DNA of 59,808 bases from Xenorhabdus vietnamensis. GTDB taxonomy: Bacteria; Pseudomonadota; Gammaproteobacteria; Enterobacterales; Enterobacteriaceae. The stretch is taken from assembly GCF_002127535.1 (NCBI RefSeq), contig NZ_MUBJ01000002.1:350484-410291 (forward strand), given 5' to 3'. Of this stretch, positions 1 through 8,967 are shown in pieces. Numbering within the stretch: position 1 is the stretch's first letter; every line of letters begins with the position of its first letter. The translations under genes were made by a program, and so were the position numbers. A model generated the notes under the pieces. That model was not told the origin of the DNA, searched no databases, and saw only the letters and a list, made by a program, of their open reading frames with translations.

Positions 1-112
1 GGCAATAGCGCGGTGGTCCCACCTGACCCCATGCCGAACTCAGCAGTGAAACGCCGTAGCGCCGATGGTAGTGTGGGGTCTCCCCATGTGAGAGTAGGGC
101 ACTGCCAGACAT
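1..112 (+). rRNA. rrf: 5S ribosomal RNA, 5' end cut off
   Basis: The sequence matches enterobacterial 5S rRNA almost base for base through the central GTGGTCCCACCTGACCCCAT segment to the closing GCCAGACAT. By comparison with the 120-nt E. coli 5S, about eight 5' bases lie outside the window. It is the last gene of an rRNA operon. In E. coli the yfiM-pssA-pat block also lies near an rRNA operon, so the position is conserved. Confidence 0.96.
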
Positions 113-125
113 TCAATGCGTCAGG

Positions 126-154
126 AAAGCCTCCCGTCCCCGGGGGGCTTTTTT
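126..154 (+). terminator. Rho-independent terminator of the rRNA operon
   Basis: A GC-rich hairpin, AAGCCTCC paired with GGGGGGCTT, is followed by a run of six T. It lies 14 bases after the 5S gene and should end the rRNA transcript. Confidence 0.85.
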
Positions 155-179
155 GCATTGGCGCAGGGAAATCAGAAAA

Positions 180-548
180 TTATTTCATGGATTGATATAA
201 GCTATAACCGGCTATAGCTCCTGCTATATTATAAGCAATATCATGCCAACTCCAGCCTGTTCCTGATGGTCGGCTATCATAGAGTTCTTTTGTTGCACCA
301 ATGCTGACCGATAGCAATATACCAAATTGCGCACTTCCACGATGTTCCCAATTTTGACGCTCACCATAAGCATTTCCTGCGGCAGCGATAATTGCAGAAA
401 ATAAGAAATGTTGGGCTTTATCTTTTCCTGTCCAATTGTCATTTGCTTGACGCAAATTAGAGCAAGAAATAGTCAATAGAATAGGATAAATTATTAATAT
501 ATTTCGTATTAAAGTGATGAGGTTTTTTTTCATCATAGTTTCTGCCAT
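180..548 (-). CDS. yfiM: YfiM family lipoprotein
   Basis: This is a small predicted lipoprotein of about 122 residues. A hydrophobic N-terminal segment ends in a lipobox-like LTISC, so the mature protein would start at that Cys and be lipidated. The core contains KDKAQHFLFSA and a DSRPSGTGWSWHD segment typical of YfiM (DUF2279). It lies next to pssA as in E. coli. Its function is not established. In-frame ATGs at 536 and 533 are alternative starts, and the one at 533 gives a more usual MKKN signal start; no start has a strong ribosome binding site. Confidence 0.85.
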   Translation of the reverse strand: MAETMMKKNLITLIRNILIIYPILLTISCSNLRQANDNWTGKDKAQHFLFSAIIAAAGNAYGERQNWEHRGSAQFGILLSVSIGATKELYDSRPSGTGWSWHDIAYNIAGAIAGYSLYQSMK

Positions 549-589
549 GATTTATTTTTTAAATCATAGCTGTTTGATAGGTAACATAC

Positions 590-628
590 AAAAATCCCCT
601 AAGGCAATAGCGAGAGGGGATTCAAAAA
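590..628 (-). terminator. Terminator between pssA and yfiM, possibly bidirectional
   Basis: AATCCCC at 593-599 pairs with GGGGATT at 616-622. A T run follows on the minus strand, ending pssA, and an A/T-rich run follows on the plus side. It separates pssA from yfiM. Confidence 0.65.
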
Positions 629-656
629 AACGATAATTATTTATCAATAAATTACT

Positions 657-2012
657 TTACAGTATCCGACTGATTAGTCGATCCACTCTAATACGGCGCA
701 AACGTCGTATCAGTTTGCGTACTTTAATTGGATAGAATTGGATACTTTCCAGTTCCTGATAGTCATGAATAATTTTTGTATGAGTACGAATGTAATCTAA
801 CTCCACTGCACGTTGTTCATTCATTTCTTGATGAGGATCGTGAATAAGAATAGCATTTTCCAGATCCAATCCCCATGCGCGAGGATTAAGATTATTGCCA
901 GTAATTAATTGCCATTTGTTATCAACCCAGATTCCTTTTAAGTGATAAGTATTATCCTGATCTTTCCATAACCTAATAGTTAATTGCTGGTTATCGATAA
1001 ATTTTTGCAGTCGACTAGTAAAACGACGCAAATTAATTTCATATAGATAAGGCAATGTACCGATGATCTTAAATGGCTCTTCTGGTGGAATATAAAAATC
1101 ATTGGCTGTTTTGTCTCCAATGATGATCTCAACTTGTTTTCCTCGACGGAGTAGCCGAGATATTGCGCGCACCAACACAGCCGGTAGATTGAAATAAGGT
1201 GTACAGATAACCAACTTATTTTCAGTACAAGACATAAGATGGTAAATTGTTTTGTTCAGTAAATTCTTTTTTCCCAATCCAACAAGAGGGGTTACTGCCA
1301 ATTCTTCATTTGATGCTTGATTTTCAACGTGATACTCGGAGTTTTTCAAGGAAGCACGAAATTGACGGATCAAACTTTTAATTTCAAGATTACGAGAACG
1401 GTTGTAGTTGACCAAATTTTTTACGGCTTCAGCACTAATAATACTGTCATCAATAAATTGCTTCATGACTGTAGCAAGTTTTGCATTATACAATATATGA
1501 TAACGGTCGTAACGATATTTTTCATATCGGTTCAGATAAACGTTATTAATGCTGGCTCCGCTATAAATAACCGTATCATCAAAGATAAAGCCTTTCAGAT
1601 GTAAGACTCCTAGGGCTTCACGCGTATTCACTGGAACGCCTAGAATAGGAATATTAACACCAGGGTATCTTTCGGTCATGGAACAGTACCAATCTGCATT
1701 TGTTGCTGCAGCTGCTACACCAATCCGACCACGTTGAGCACGATGCCAATCAACCAGAATTTTAATATCCAGCTCCGGGCGATTTTTTTTAGCGGCATAT
1801 AATGCAGTCAGGATATCCCATCCCGCATCATCGTTTTCTAAATATAATGCAGCGATATAAATGTGATTTTGGGCGCTTGCAATGTGCTCTAGCAAGGCGC
1901 TGCGAAACGCTTTAGATTGATATAGCGTTTCTATGTCAGCAACTGACTGCGGTAGTTTAGGCAGTTGTGCAAGGTGTTGTTGGTGTTTTGCTTGCTTAAA
2001 TTTGGACAACAT
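657..2012 (-). CDS. pssA: CDP-diacylglycerol--serine O-phosphatidyltransferase (phosphatidylserine synthase)
   Basis: PssA condenses CDP-diacylglycerol with L-serine to phosphatidylserine, the precursor of phosphatidylethanolamine, at the cytoplasmic face of the inner membrane. The protein belongs to the phospholipase D superfamily and carries two HxKx4D motifs: HLKGFIFD near residue 138 and HLKGIWVD in the C-terminal half. Length from the ATG at 2012 is 451 residues, the same as E. coli PssA; a GTG at 2015 is a less likely start. The basic C-terminus (KVRKLIRRLRRIR) fits peripheral membrane or ribosome association. It lies downstream of pat and upstream of yfiM on the same strand. Confidence 0.97.
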   Translation of the reverse strand: MLSKFKQAKHQQHLAQLPKLPQSVADIETLYQSKAFRSALLEHIASAQNHIYIAALYLENDDAGWDILTALYAAKKNRPELDIKILVDWHRAQRGRIGVAAAATNADWYCSMTERYPGVNIPILGVPVNTREALGVLHLKGFIFDDTVIYSGASINNVYLNRYEKYRYDRYHILYNAKLATVMKQFIDDSIISAEAVKNLVNYNRSRNLEIKSLIRQFRASLKNSEYHVENQASNEELAVTPLVGLGKKNLLNKTIYHLMSCTENKLVICTPYFNLPAVLVRAISRLLRRGKQVEIIIGDKTANDFYIPPEEPFKIIGTLPYLYEINLRRFTSRLQKFIDNQQLTIRLWKDQDNTYHLKGIWVDNKWQLITGNNLNPRAWGLDLENAILIHDPHQEMNEQRAVELDYIRTHTKIIHDYQELESIQFYPIKVRKLIRRLRRIRVDRLISRIL

Positions 2013-2215
2013 CACAGTGCGTTTTTTCTCTTAGTTTAGATGGCGTCAATACCATCATAAGGTGTATGAATCAAAATGCTCTGACGATAATACCATTAGT
2101 TTGGTTTATTGTGAGTATGAATTAACTCTCTTGAGATGATTGGTTTAACTCTGTGCTATTTATCACGAAGTGGGAATTTATTATTCATCATGCTCATCAT
2201 GAGATAAAAGCCGAA

Positions 2216-4858
2216 TTAGAGTTTCAACATAAGGTTAACAATGCCGTCTTCTAACTGTATATCAATGGTAAATCCAAGTTTTTTCGCTAGTTGAACCATG
2301 TTGCGGTTTTCAGGCATGGTGATGGCTGTTAGCGTCTGAATACCATGTTCTCTTGTGTAGTGAATCAACTTAGTCATGAGCTGGTAGCCTAATGTAATTC
2401 CCTTGAGATCTGATCGGACTAATATCGCAAATTCTGCTTCGATATTATCGGGATCAGCCATAGCACGAGCGACACCAATAATTTCAGGTGATGTTTTGGG
2501 ATGACGGATTGCTACAAATGCCATTTCTCGGTCATAGTCAATTTGGGTCATGTTTGCGAGATCATCGTGAGTAAACTCACTGATTTCACTGAAATAGCGG
2601 TAATAAAGATCTTCTTTCGTCACTTGGCCGATAAATTCCTTCAGTAAAGGTTCATCTTCCGGCAAAATTGGTCGTAGCAAACATTCAAACCCGTCTTTTA
2701 TGTAGATAGTTTCTTCCAGCTCATTGGGATAAGGCCTGATAGCTAGTCTTTTGCGAGGATCGCCTGTTGTTGGTGTCAGCTCCATTGCCACATCCAATAG
2801 AGTTAACTCATTACCTGACGCAAGCAGTGGATGGATGTTCATGCGAATAATTTGAGGACAGTCGATCAGAAGATTGGATACTCTGACCAATAACTGACTG
2901 AGAGCGAGAACATCCAGAGGCAGAAGTGAGCCACCGGATTTTATTTTGCGGCTCTTAATTGCCTGAATCACCAGATAACGGGCTAATGCCATATTAAGGG
3001 GAGGAAGGGCAACTGCGGCTTGTGTTTCATGAACCCAATCAATCCCCCCTTCTCCCAGCATGATTAAGGGGCCAAATATCTCATCTTGCTCAATAGAAAT
3101 CCTCAGCTCTTGTGCGCCAGCCCGATTAGCCATGCTTTGTACTAACAATCCATGAACTCTGGCTTGCGGAAAGTTTTGTTTGACACGCTCAATAATTGCT
3201 AGTGCTGCTGTCTTTACTTCATCAGCATTGCGCAAATAAAGCATCACACCCTGGACTTCTGATTTATGTGGAATATCTGGTGAGCGGAGTTTTAATGCCA
3301 CAGGGTAGCCAATTTTTTCTGCAATATTGACTGCATCATCACTGGTATGAGCGATCCAAGTTGGTAAAGTATTTAAACCGTAAGCATCAAGAATAGGTTT
3401 GACTTCATGAGTATCCAGTCGGACATGCCCGTTATCAAGGGCATGTTGTATACATTCATGGGCTCGAGCCGTATTTGATGTAATGTCAATTGGTACAGAT
3501 GGTGTTTCTTTTAACTGTTTTTGATTTCGCTGATATTCCACCATATGCATAAATGCGGTAATAGCTCCTTCTGGAGTCCGATAAGTCGGAATACCGGCTT
3601 CACTGAACAAACGTCTCGCTTCTAATGAAGAATATTCTCCACACCAATTAGTAAAAAGAGTAATCCATTTCCCACGAGGATGTTCTTTAATAGCCTGTAT
3701 AGCCCGAACCGCTGTAGCTTGGCTGTGGGATATGGCACAAGGTGAATGAATTAATAACAAGGCATCATAATCATGGCTATCTAAAAGAAGCTTGAGTACA
3801 GCAATATATTGTTCGGTTGAAGAGTCATCACCGATATCCAATGGATTCCGTAAAAGAAGTGTATCGGGCAGTATGCCAGACAATCTGTTGATCGTTTCTT
3901 CTCCTAGCATAGCGAGTTTGCCGGTTCTTCTGAGTAGTTCATCCAGCGCCATTGCTGCTGGTGCTGCACCATTGCTGACTATCAACAAACGTTCCCCACG
4001 CAATGGACGCATAAAACTCAATGTTTCCACTGCGGAAAACATTTCGTGCGTATCCTGTACACGTAGCAGTCCGGCACGTTGAATAGCTGCGTCATAAGCA
4101 GTGTCGAAATTTTGTTGTTCTCCCAGTAATTCCTGAGCTTTTCGGGTGCGGCTGCTTTTCACGATCAAAATGGGTTTATTGCGTGAAGCGCTGCGGGAAG
4201 CTGAAAGAAAGCGCCGGGCGTCACTAATGTGTTCGAGATGCAACAGAATGGCACTGGTCTTACTGTCTCTAGCCAGAAAATCGAGCAGATCATCGATATC
4301 AATATCAACACTGTCACCCAAAGCAATAAAATATGAAAAACCAATATTGCGATGATTTGCCCAGTCCAGAATTGTGTTTGATATTGCAGCTGATTGCGAA
4401 ATGAAAGCCAGTTTCCCTTTAAGAATAGGGATAGGAGAAAAACTGGCATTCAGTCCGCTCCAAGGTGCCAGAATGCCAAGACTATTTGGTCCCAGAATTC
4501 GAATGTGATGTTTTTGGCCGCATTGTTTCAATTCAGTAAATTGTGCTGGTGGAGAGGATAAAATGATTACGGTTTTACAGCCGTGCTGAGCTAGTTGTTT
4601 CAGTAAAGACAAATTGCGACTGTAATGGGTGCAGATCACCGCCAGATCCGGAGTTAATGGTAATTTATCGATCGAAGGGTAGGCTAACACCCCCAGAACA
4701 GCGTTTTTGTTCGGTGTGACGGGAAGAATAGGCCCTGTAAACCCACCCATCAGCAAATTCCGCATCAACATTGAGCTGGCTTTTTCTGGTTTTTCAGAAG
4801 CACCAATAACGGCGATAGATTTAGGACGTAATAATGCTTCAAGTCCGCGCTGGCTCAT
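2216..4858 (-). CDS. pat: Peptidyl-lysine N-acetyltransferase Pat (YfiQ/PatZ)
   Basis: Pat acetylates lysines of metabolic enzymes such as acetyl-CoA synthetase, using acetyl-CoA. The 880-residue protein starts MSQRGLEALLRPKSIAVIGAS, a CoA-binding Rossmann domain. It continues with succinyl-CoA-ligase-like and ATP-grasp-like regions (YPVALKLRSPDIPHKS near residue 520) of the NDP-forming acyl-CoA synthetase type, and ends with a GNAT acetyltransferase domain from about residue 720. Within that domain, DLKGITLGYQLMTKLI is the acetyl-CoA-binding segment. E. coli YfiQ has 886 residues and the same architecture. It follows tapT and precedes pssA as in E. coli. Confidence 0.95.
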   Translation of the reverse strand: MSQRGLEALLRPKSIAVIGASEKPEKASSMLMRNLLMGGFTGPILPVTPNKNAVLGVLAYPSIDKLPLTPDLAVICTHYSRNLSLLKQLAQHGCKTVIILSSPPAQFTELKQCGQKHHIRILGPNSLGILAPWSGLNASFSPIPILKGKLAFISQSAAISNTILDWANHRNIGFSYFIALGDSVDIDIDDLLDFLARDSKTSAILLHLEHISDARRFLSASRSASRNKPILIVKSSRTRKAQELLGEQQNFDTAYDAAIQRAGLLRVQDTHEMFSAVETLSFMRPLRGERLLIVSNGAAPAAMALDELLRRTGKLAMLGEETINRLSGILPDTLLLRNPLDIGDDSSTEQYIAVLKLLLDSHDYDALLLIHSPCAISHSQATAVRAIQAIKEHPRGKWITLFTNWCGEYSSLEARRLFSEAGIPTYRTPEGAITAFMHMVEYQRNQKQLKETPSVPIDITSNTARAHECIQHALDNGHVRLDTHEVKPILDAYGLNTLPTWIAHTSDDAVNIAEKIGYPVALKLRSPDIPHKSEVQGVMLYLRNADEVKTAALAIIERVKQNFPQARVHGLLVQSMANRAGAQELRISIEQDEIFGPLIMLGEGGIDWVHETQAAVALPPLNMALARYLVIQAIKSRKIKSGGSLLPLDVLALSQLLVRVSNLLIDCPQIIRMNIHPLLASGNELTLLDVAMELTPTTGDPRKRLAIRPYPNELEETIYIKDGFECLLRPILPEDEPLLKEFIGQVTKEDLYYRYFSEISEFTHDDLANMTQIDYDREMAFVAIRHPKTSPEIIGVARAMADPDNIEAEFAILVRSDLKGITLGYQLMTKLIHYTREHGIQTLTAITMPENRNMVQLAKKLGFTIDIQLEDGIVNLMLKL

Positions 4859-4984
4859 TTCCGGGATTCCTCATCAGTTATCACATCAATAAACAATCAC
4901 TATTGATTAAACAATTACCATGAATAACTTTGACCACCATCAGTCACTTTAGCGCGGATTGTCAAGCATTACTGTGATTTATTC

Positions 4985-5656
4985 CTACAGATGATTAGAT
5001 TTTCCTGCCAGATATTGTTCACGAAAATGATTGAAATGGCTCAATAATGATTGTGACGCTTCAGCATCCCCTGCCAATTCTAGTGCTGCAGCTGCGACTT
5101 CGGCAGTACAATGCTGCTCTGTTCTGGAAGGAACTCGAAGTAAATAGTCCATTTTGGCAATGTCATTAATAGATAGTAGGGGAATATCATCCAAGTATGG
5201 GCTTTTGCGAAACATTTTTCTTGCTTCAGGCCAAGTACCATCCAATATAATGAACAGGGGCGGTTTCCGGTTATCAGGGATCTTCTGATACACCGTTCGG
5301 GAAGGTGTGGCATAACTGTCAGGAAATATCAGATAGGGTTGTCGGGTTGGATCGCACAACACTTCAAGCATTTGTTGATCAGGTTCGGTTCTGGACCAGA
5401 GAAAAGCGTGTGTATCGGGCAGGATATCTGCAATCAACTTTCCGGTATTACTGGGTTTCATTGGCTCAGTATCAAACATGATGAGGCAGAAGCGGCTTGC
5501 CGCGTTTGCAGGTGAAATCATTTCACACAGGCATTTTTTTGGGGGTAATAAACAATGCAAGCAACGCTGCACCCGGCAGCCCCTTGCTTGGAAAGGACGA
5601 GTAGAGCGAGCAAGGCGAAGTTGGCGAAGCTGATAAACGGCGTTGTTATTTCTCAT
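4985..5656 (-). CDS. tapT: tRNA-uridine aminocarboxypropyltransferase TapT (DTW domain)
   Basis: TapT (formerly YfiP) transfers the aminocarboxypropyl group of S-adenosylmethionine to U47 of tRNA, making acp3U. An N-terminal CxxC...CLC cluster (CLHC and CLC near residues 25-40) precedes the DTW-family core with LDGTWPEARKMF. The reading frame is open to an ATG at 5752. I prefer the ATG at 5656, because the protein then begins a few residues before RQLRLARSTRPF, as in E. coli; this gives 223 residues against 232. It is divergent from yfiF and upstream of pat. In E. coli trxC lies between yfiF and this gene; it is missing here. Confidence 0.9.
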   Translation of the reverse strand: MRNNNAVYQLRQLRLARSTRPFQARGCRVQRCLHCLLPPKKCLCEMISPANAASRFCLIMFDTEPMKPSNTGKLIADILPDTHAFLWSRTEPDQQMLEVLCDPTRQPYLIFPDSYATPSRTVYQKIPDNRKPPLFIILDGTWPEARKMFRKSPYLDDIPLLSINDIAKMDYLLRVPSRTEQHCTAEVAAAALELAGDAEASQSLLSHFNHFREQYLAGKSNHL

Positions 5657-5790
5657 TTCAGAACTCAAAACATGTTCGTGGATAAACCAGTAAAAAATTA
5701 GCGGATATTTTAATGGATTGTCGTTGCCAGAGGTAGCTTCGGGCGCGTACATCGGGTAATCTTCGCGCCATAACGTAGTTGGAGAAATAA

Positions 5791-6828
5791 ATGAACGATT
5801 CCTATAGTGGTAAAAGCGGCAAAGTCAAAGTAATGTATGTCCGCAATGAGGACAACAACGATAGCCGTAAAGGCGGCGATCGTCGTAAAAATAGTGACAA
5901 CCGTAAAAATGATAAACGTCCGTTTGGCAAAGGGCGTGAGCAAGGTGGCCGTCGTCATGACAACGAGCGCCCGGAACGTTCAGACGATCGTTCCCCGTGG
6001 AAAACGATTTCTCGTCCAGAGGGAGAACCTCTTAAACCAGAGCACGGTGGCATCAGTGGTAAAAGTTATATTGATCCTGAACAGCTTCGTCGCCAGCGTT
6101 TAGAAGAAACCCGTATCTATGGGGAAAATGCTTGCCAGGCAATGTTTCAGAACCGCCCTGATGCGATTGTTCGGGCTTGGTTTGTTCAATCAGTCACCCC
6201 GCGCTTTCGTAATGCTCTGAAATGGATGGCGGCAAATCGTAAAGCTTATCATGTGGTTGATGATGAAGAATTGTCTAAGGCATCAGGCACTGAACACCAC
6301 GGTGGTGTATGTTTCCTGATTAAGAAACGCAATGGCTTGGATGCGGAAACTTATTTGCAGCAGGCACCCGCAAAAGATTGTGTGTTGGCATTGGAAAATG
6401 TAGGCAACCCACATAACCTTGGGGCAATCATGCGTAGTTGTGCGCATTTTGGTGTACATGGTGTGATTTTGCAGGATACGGCAATGTTGGAATCAGGTGC
6501 GGCTGTTCGTACAGCAGAGGGTGGTGCTGAACATATCAAAGGCATTGATGCCGATGGGTTCACAGATACGCTGAGTAAATTCCGCAATGAAGGTTACACC
6601 ATTGTAACCACTTCAAGTCATAAAGGCAGCACAACCCTGGCACAGGCAACATTGCCGGAAAAAATGGTTTTAGTATTGGGTCAAGAAAGTGATGGATTAA
6701 GTGACAGTACTTGGGAAGATGGTGACATTCGTCTTTCCATTGGTGGAACTGGTCGAGTGGAAAGTCTGAACGTTTCTGTTGCAACAGGTATTCTGCTGGC
6801 AGAATGGTGGCGTCAGAACAAGGTATAA
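5791..6828 (+). CDS. yfiF: YfiF, TrmH/SpoU-family RNA 2'-O-methyltransferase
   Basis: This is a SPOUT-class methyltransferase of 345 residues. The first 90 or so residues are basic and low in complexity (many K, R, N, D and G), like an RNA-binding tail. A SpoU substrate-binding domain ([17 protein letters not shown]) follows, then the SPOUT core with motif 1 [16 protein letters not shown] and the C-terminal knot motifs [10 protein letters not shown] and [28 protein letters not shown] before the ATG supplies a ribosome binding site. The RNA target of YfiF is not settled as far as I know. Confidence 0.92.
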   Translation: MNDSYSGKSGKVKVMYVRNEDNNDSRKGGDRRKNSDNRKNDKRPFGKGREQGGRRHDNERPERSDDRSPWKTISRPEGEPLKPEHGGISGKSYIDPEQLRRQRLEETRIYGENACQAMFQNRPDAIVRAWFVQSVTPRFRNALKWMAANRKAYHVVDDEELSKASGTEHHGGVCFLIKKRNGLDAETYLQQAPAKDCVLALENVGNPHNLGAIMRSCAHFGVHGVILQDTAMLESGAAVRTAEGGAEHIKGIDADGFTDTLSKFRNEGYTIVTTSSHKGSTTLAQATLPEKMVLVLGQESDGLSDSTWEDGDIRLSIGGTGRVESLNVSVATGILLAEWWRQNKV

Positions 6829-6918
6829 TTTTTATACAGAACAAATTTCAAATTGCCATTTGACTAAAGATGAGTGGTTTGAAAACAGAAAGAGATAGTT
6901 TAATCTCCATTATTAATT

Positions 6919-6952
6919 GGCTCTGGCTATTTAGTCAGAGCCTTTATTTTTT
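6919..6952 (+). terminator. Rho-independent terminator of yfiF
   Basis: GGCTCTG at 6919-6925 pairs with CAGAGCC at 6936-6942, followed by TTTATTTTTT. It lies 90 bases after the yfiF stop codon. Confidence 0.85.
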
Positions 6953-6960
6953 CTTCTGAT

Positions 6961-7202
6961 TTTGCGAGTTTATTTTTAATAATGTAATAAAAAATGTTGT
7001 TACCGACATAAGACTATTGTTCGTCAACTTCACAAATGAGCTGGAAATCATTCTTCCCCGATATATCTTTATAAAAGATTTGGCAGAAGAAGTTTTGGTC
7101 ATGAATCCTGATGTAGAATTACCAGAAAAAGCCAGCCGAGCGAAAGTTAATAGTCCGAAAAAGATGAATTGCTTACGCCAGAAATTAAATGCTGTTGTTT
7201 GA
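6961..7202 (+). other. Possible small ORF or gene remnant in the yfiF-emrB gap
   Basis: The 597-base gap between yfiF and emrB holds one open frame with a protein-like composition. From a TTG at 7017 it encodes about 60 residues, including IFIKDLAEEVLVMN and a basic RAKVNSPKKMN segment; it has no good start codon or ribosome binding site. I do not recognise the family. It may be a degraded remnant of a transferred gene, since trxC and other expected genes are absent from this region. An overlapping minus-strand frame (6944-7213) looks like its shadow. Confidence 0.25.
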
Positions 7203-7370
7203 ATCGTCTGCAAATTGCCAGATGCTAGATCTGACTGATCCTGCCAAAGGCTTAAAGTTTGCAGATAATTTGCTGAATCCAGTTAAAAAATTTGCTAATA
7301 AATTCAATATATTTTTAATAAACAATGAGTTATGACAATGAGAATATTGTAGCGGATTTCTCAAATATTT

Positions 7371-7398
7371 TTTAGTAAAGGGAGCAAATGCTCCCTTT
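7371..7398 (-). terminator. Terminator after emrB
   Basis: AAAGGGAGC at 7377-7385 and GCTCCCTTT at 7390-7398 form a perfect nine-pair stem with loop AAAT, 28 bases after the emrB stop. The T run on the minus strand is part of the stem. Confidence 0.7.
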
Positions 7399-7425
7399 AA
7401 AACCAGTATATTCAATGTAATAAAT

Positions 7426-8967
7426 TTAGTGTGCCCCTCCAGAATCTTTGCCACCAGCAGAAAAAGGTGGTTTTGCCATCCAGACTAATAACACTAGAAC
7501 AAGGAATGCTCCTGCTGAAAGCAAAAATATCTCATTGGCTGAGATAATTAAGCCTTGACGTGTGATCTGTTTTGCTAGATTAGCTAAGATCTGTTCATTA
7601 TTCATCCCTAACTCACTGAGTTTCTGATAAGTTTGCTGATAATTGGGGTTATATGGGTTGATATATTCTGCAAAATTAGTGTGGTGTATCGATTCACGCT
7701 GTGCCCACATGGTAGTTATGAGAGATGTACCGATTGAACCCGATAATATACGGATAAAATTTGACAGACTGGAGGCCGAGGCCATTCGCTCTGGTGCTAA
7801 CCCTGATAATATAATGGTTGTCAGTGGCATAAAGAAACATGCTATGGCAAACCCCTGAACAAATTGAGGCCATGCAACGGCGGAAAAATTCATGTCCGGT
7901 TCGAAGGTGTAAGCTCGCCAATAGAAACATATAGCATAAGTGATGAAGCTGAATGTCACGATCAAGCGCATATCTATCTTATGACCAAATTTACCGATGA
8001 TGGGAGATAGTAACAGTGGTAAAAATCCGATAGGTGCAGCGGCAAGTCCCGCCCAAGTTGCGGTATAATCGAAAGCTTCGTGTAAGAGCTGTGGTAGTAA
8101 AACAATCGAACCAATGTACATCATGAAACTGAGGCTAATACTCAGTGTACCAATGGCAAAGTTGCGTTGTTTAAACAGCGATAGATCGATCACCGGATTA
8201 TCATCAGTCAGTTCCCATATGACCAGGAAAGTAAGTGCAATAATAGCAGTAATTGCAAGGACAATAATCTCAGTAGAGTGAAACCAATCAAGTTCCTTTC
8301 CCTGATCGAGCATAATTTGCAGGCTGCCGACCCCAATCACCAGTAAAAACAGCCCGATAATATCGATAGGGCGTATTTCTGTTTTCGTTTCTCGATTTCG
8401 TAATAGCTGCATGATGACAAAGATGATTGCGATACCAAGGGGAATATTGATGAAGAAAATCCATCCCCAATGGTAGTTGTCACTGATATAGCCACCAAGA
8501 ATGGGCCCGCAAATCGGGGCAACAACGATCATTATTGACCATAGCGCCAATGCCATATTGCGCTTGGCTATTGGGTAATTATTCAGCAACAAACTTTGAC
8601 AAAGAGGAAGTATAGGGCCTGCCGCTAATCCTTGAATAACACGGAACAAAATCAACATGTTGAGGCTGTTGGAAAGACCACACAGCCAAGATGAAAGAGT
8701 AAAAATTGCGGTAGACCAGATGAACAATTTTATTTCACCAAAGCGCTTTGCTAGCCAACCCGTAATTGGGATGGAAATGGCGTTTGCGACACCGAAGGAG
8801 GTAATCACCCATGTTCCCTGTGAAATTGAAGCACCTAGATTACCAGCAATCGTCGGTATGGCTACGTTGGCAATGGTAGAGTCGAGAACAAGCATGAAAG
8901 TCGCCATTGAAAGTGTAATGGTTAAAAGAGCGAGTTTCGCGCCTGTAAACGGTTCTCTTGTTACCAT
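7426..8967 (-). CDS. emrB: Multidrug efflux MFS transporter EmrB (DHA2 family)
   Basis: EmrB is the inner-membrane, proton-driven pump of the EmrAB-TolC system, which expels hydrophobic uncouplers and some antibiotics. The 513-residue protein has the 14-segment DHA2 pattern and the same length as E. coli EmrB (512). Visible signatures are LDSTIANVAIPTI in helix 1, the loop GWLAKRFGEIKL (MFS motif A) and the antiporter motif GPILGG. Its start codon overlaps the end of emrA by seven bases, so the two are translated together. Confidence 0.95.
   Translation of the reverse strand: MVTREPFTGAKLALLTITLSMATFMLVLDSTIANVAIPTIAGNLGASISQGTWVITSFGVANAISIPITGWLAKRFGEIKLFIWSTAIFTLSSWLCGLSNSLNMLILFRVIQGLAAGPILPLCQSLLLNNYPIAKRNMALALWSIMIVVAPICGPILGGYISDNYHWGWIFFINIPLGIAIIFVIMQLLRNRETKTEIRPIDIIGLFLLVIGVGSLQIMLDQGKELDWFHSTEIIVLAITAIIALTFLVIWELTDDNPVIDLSLFKQRNFAIGTLSISLSFMMYIGSIVLLPQLLHEAFDYTATWAGLAAAPIGFLPLLLSPIIGKFGHKIDMRLIVTFSFITYAICFYWRAYTFEPDMNFSAVAWPQFVQGFAIACFFMPLTTIILSGLAPERMASASSLSNFIRILSGSIGTSLITTMWAQRESIHHTNFAEYINPYNPNYQQTYQKLSELGMNNEQILANLAKQITRQGLIISANEIFLLSAGAFLVLVLLVWMAKPPFSAGGKDSGGAH

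Noticed and set aside
13-195. Open frame of 60 codons at the left end
   Set aside because: It runs through the 5S rRNA gene and its terminator.
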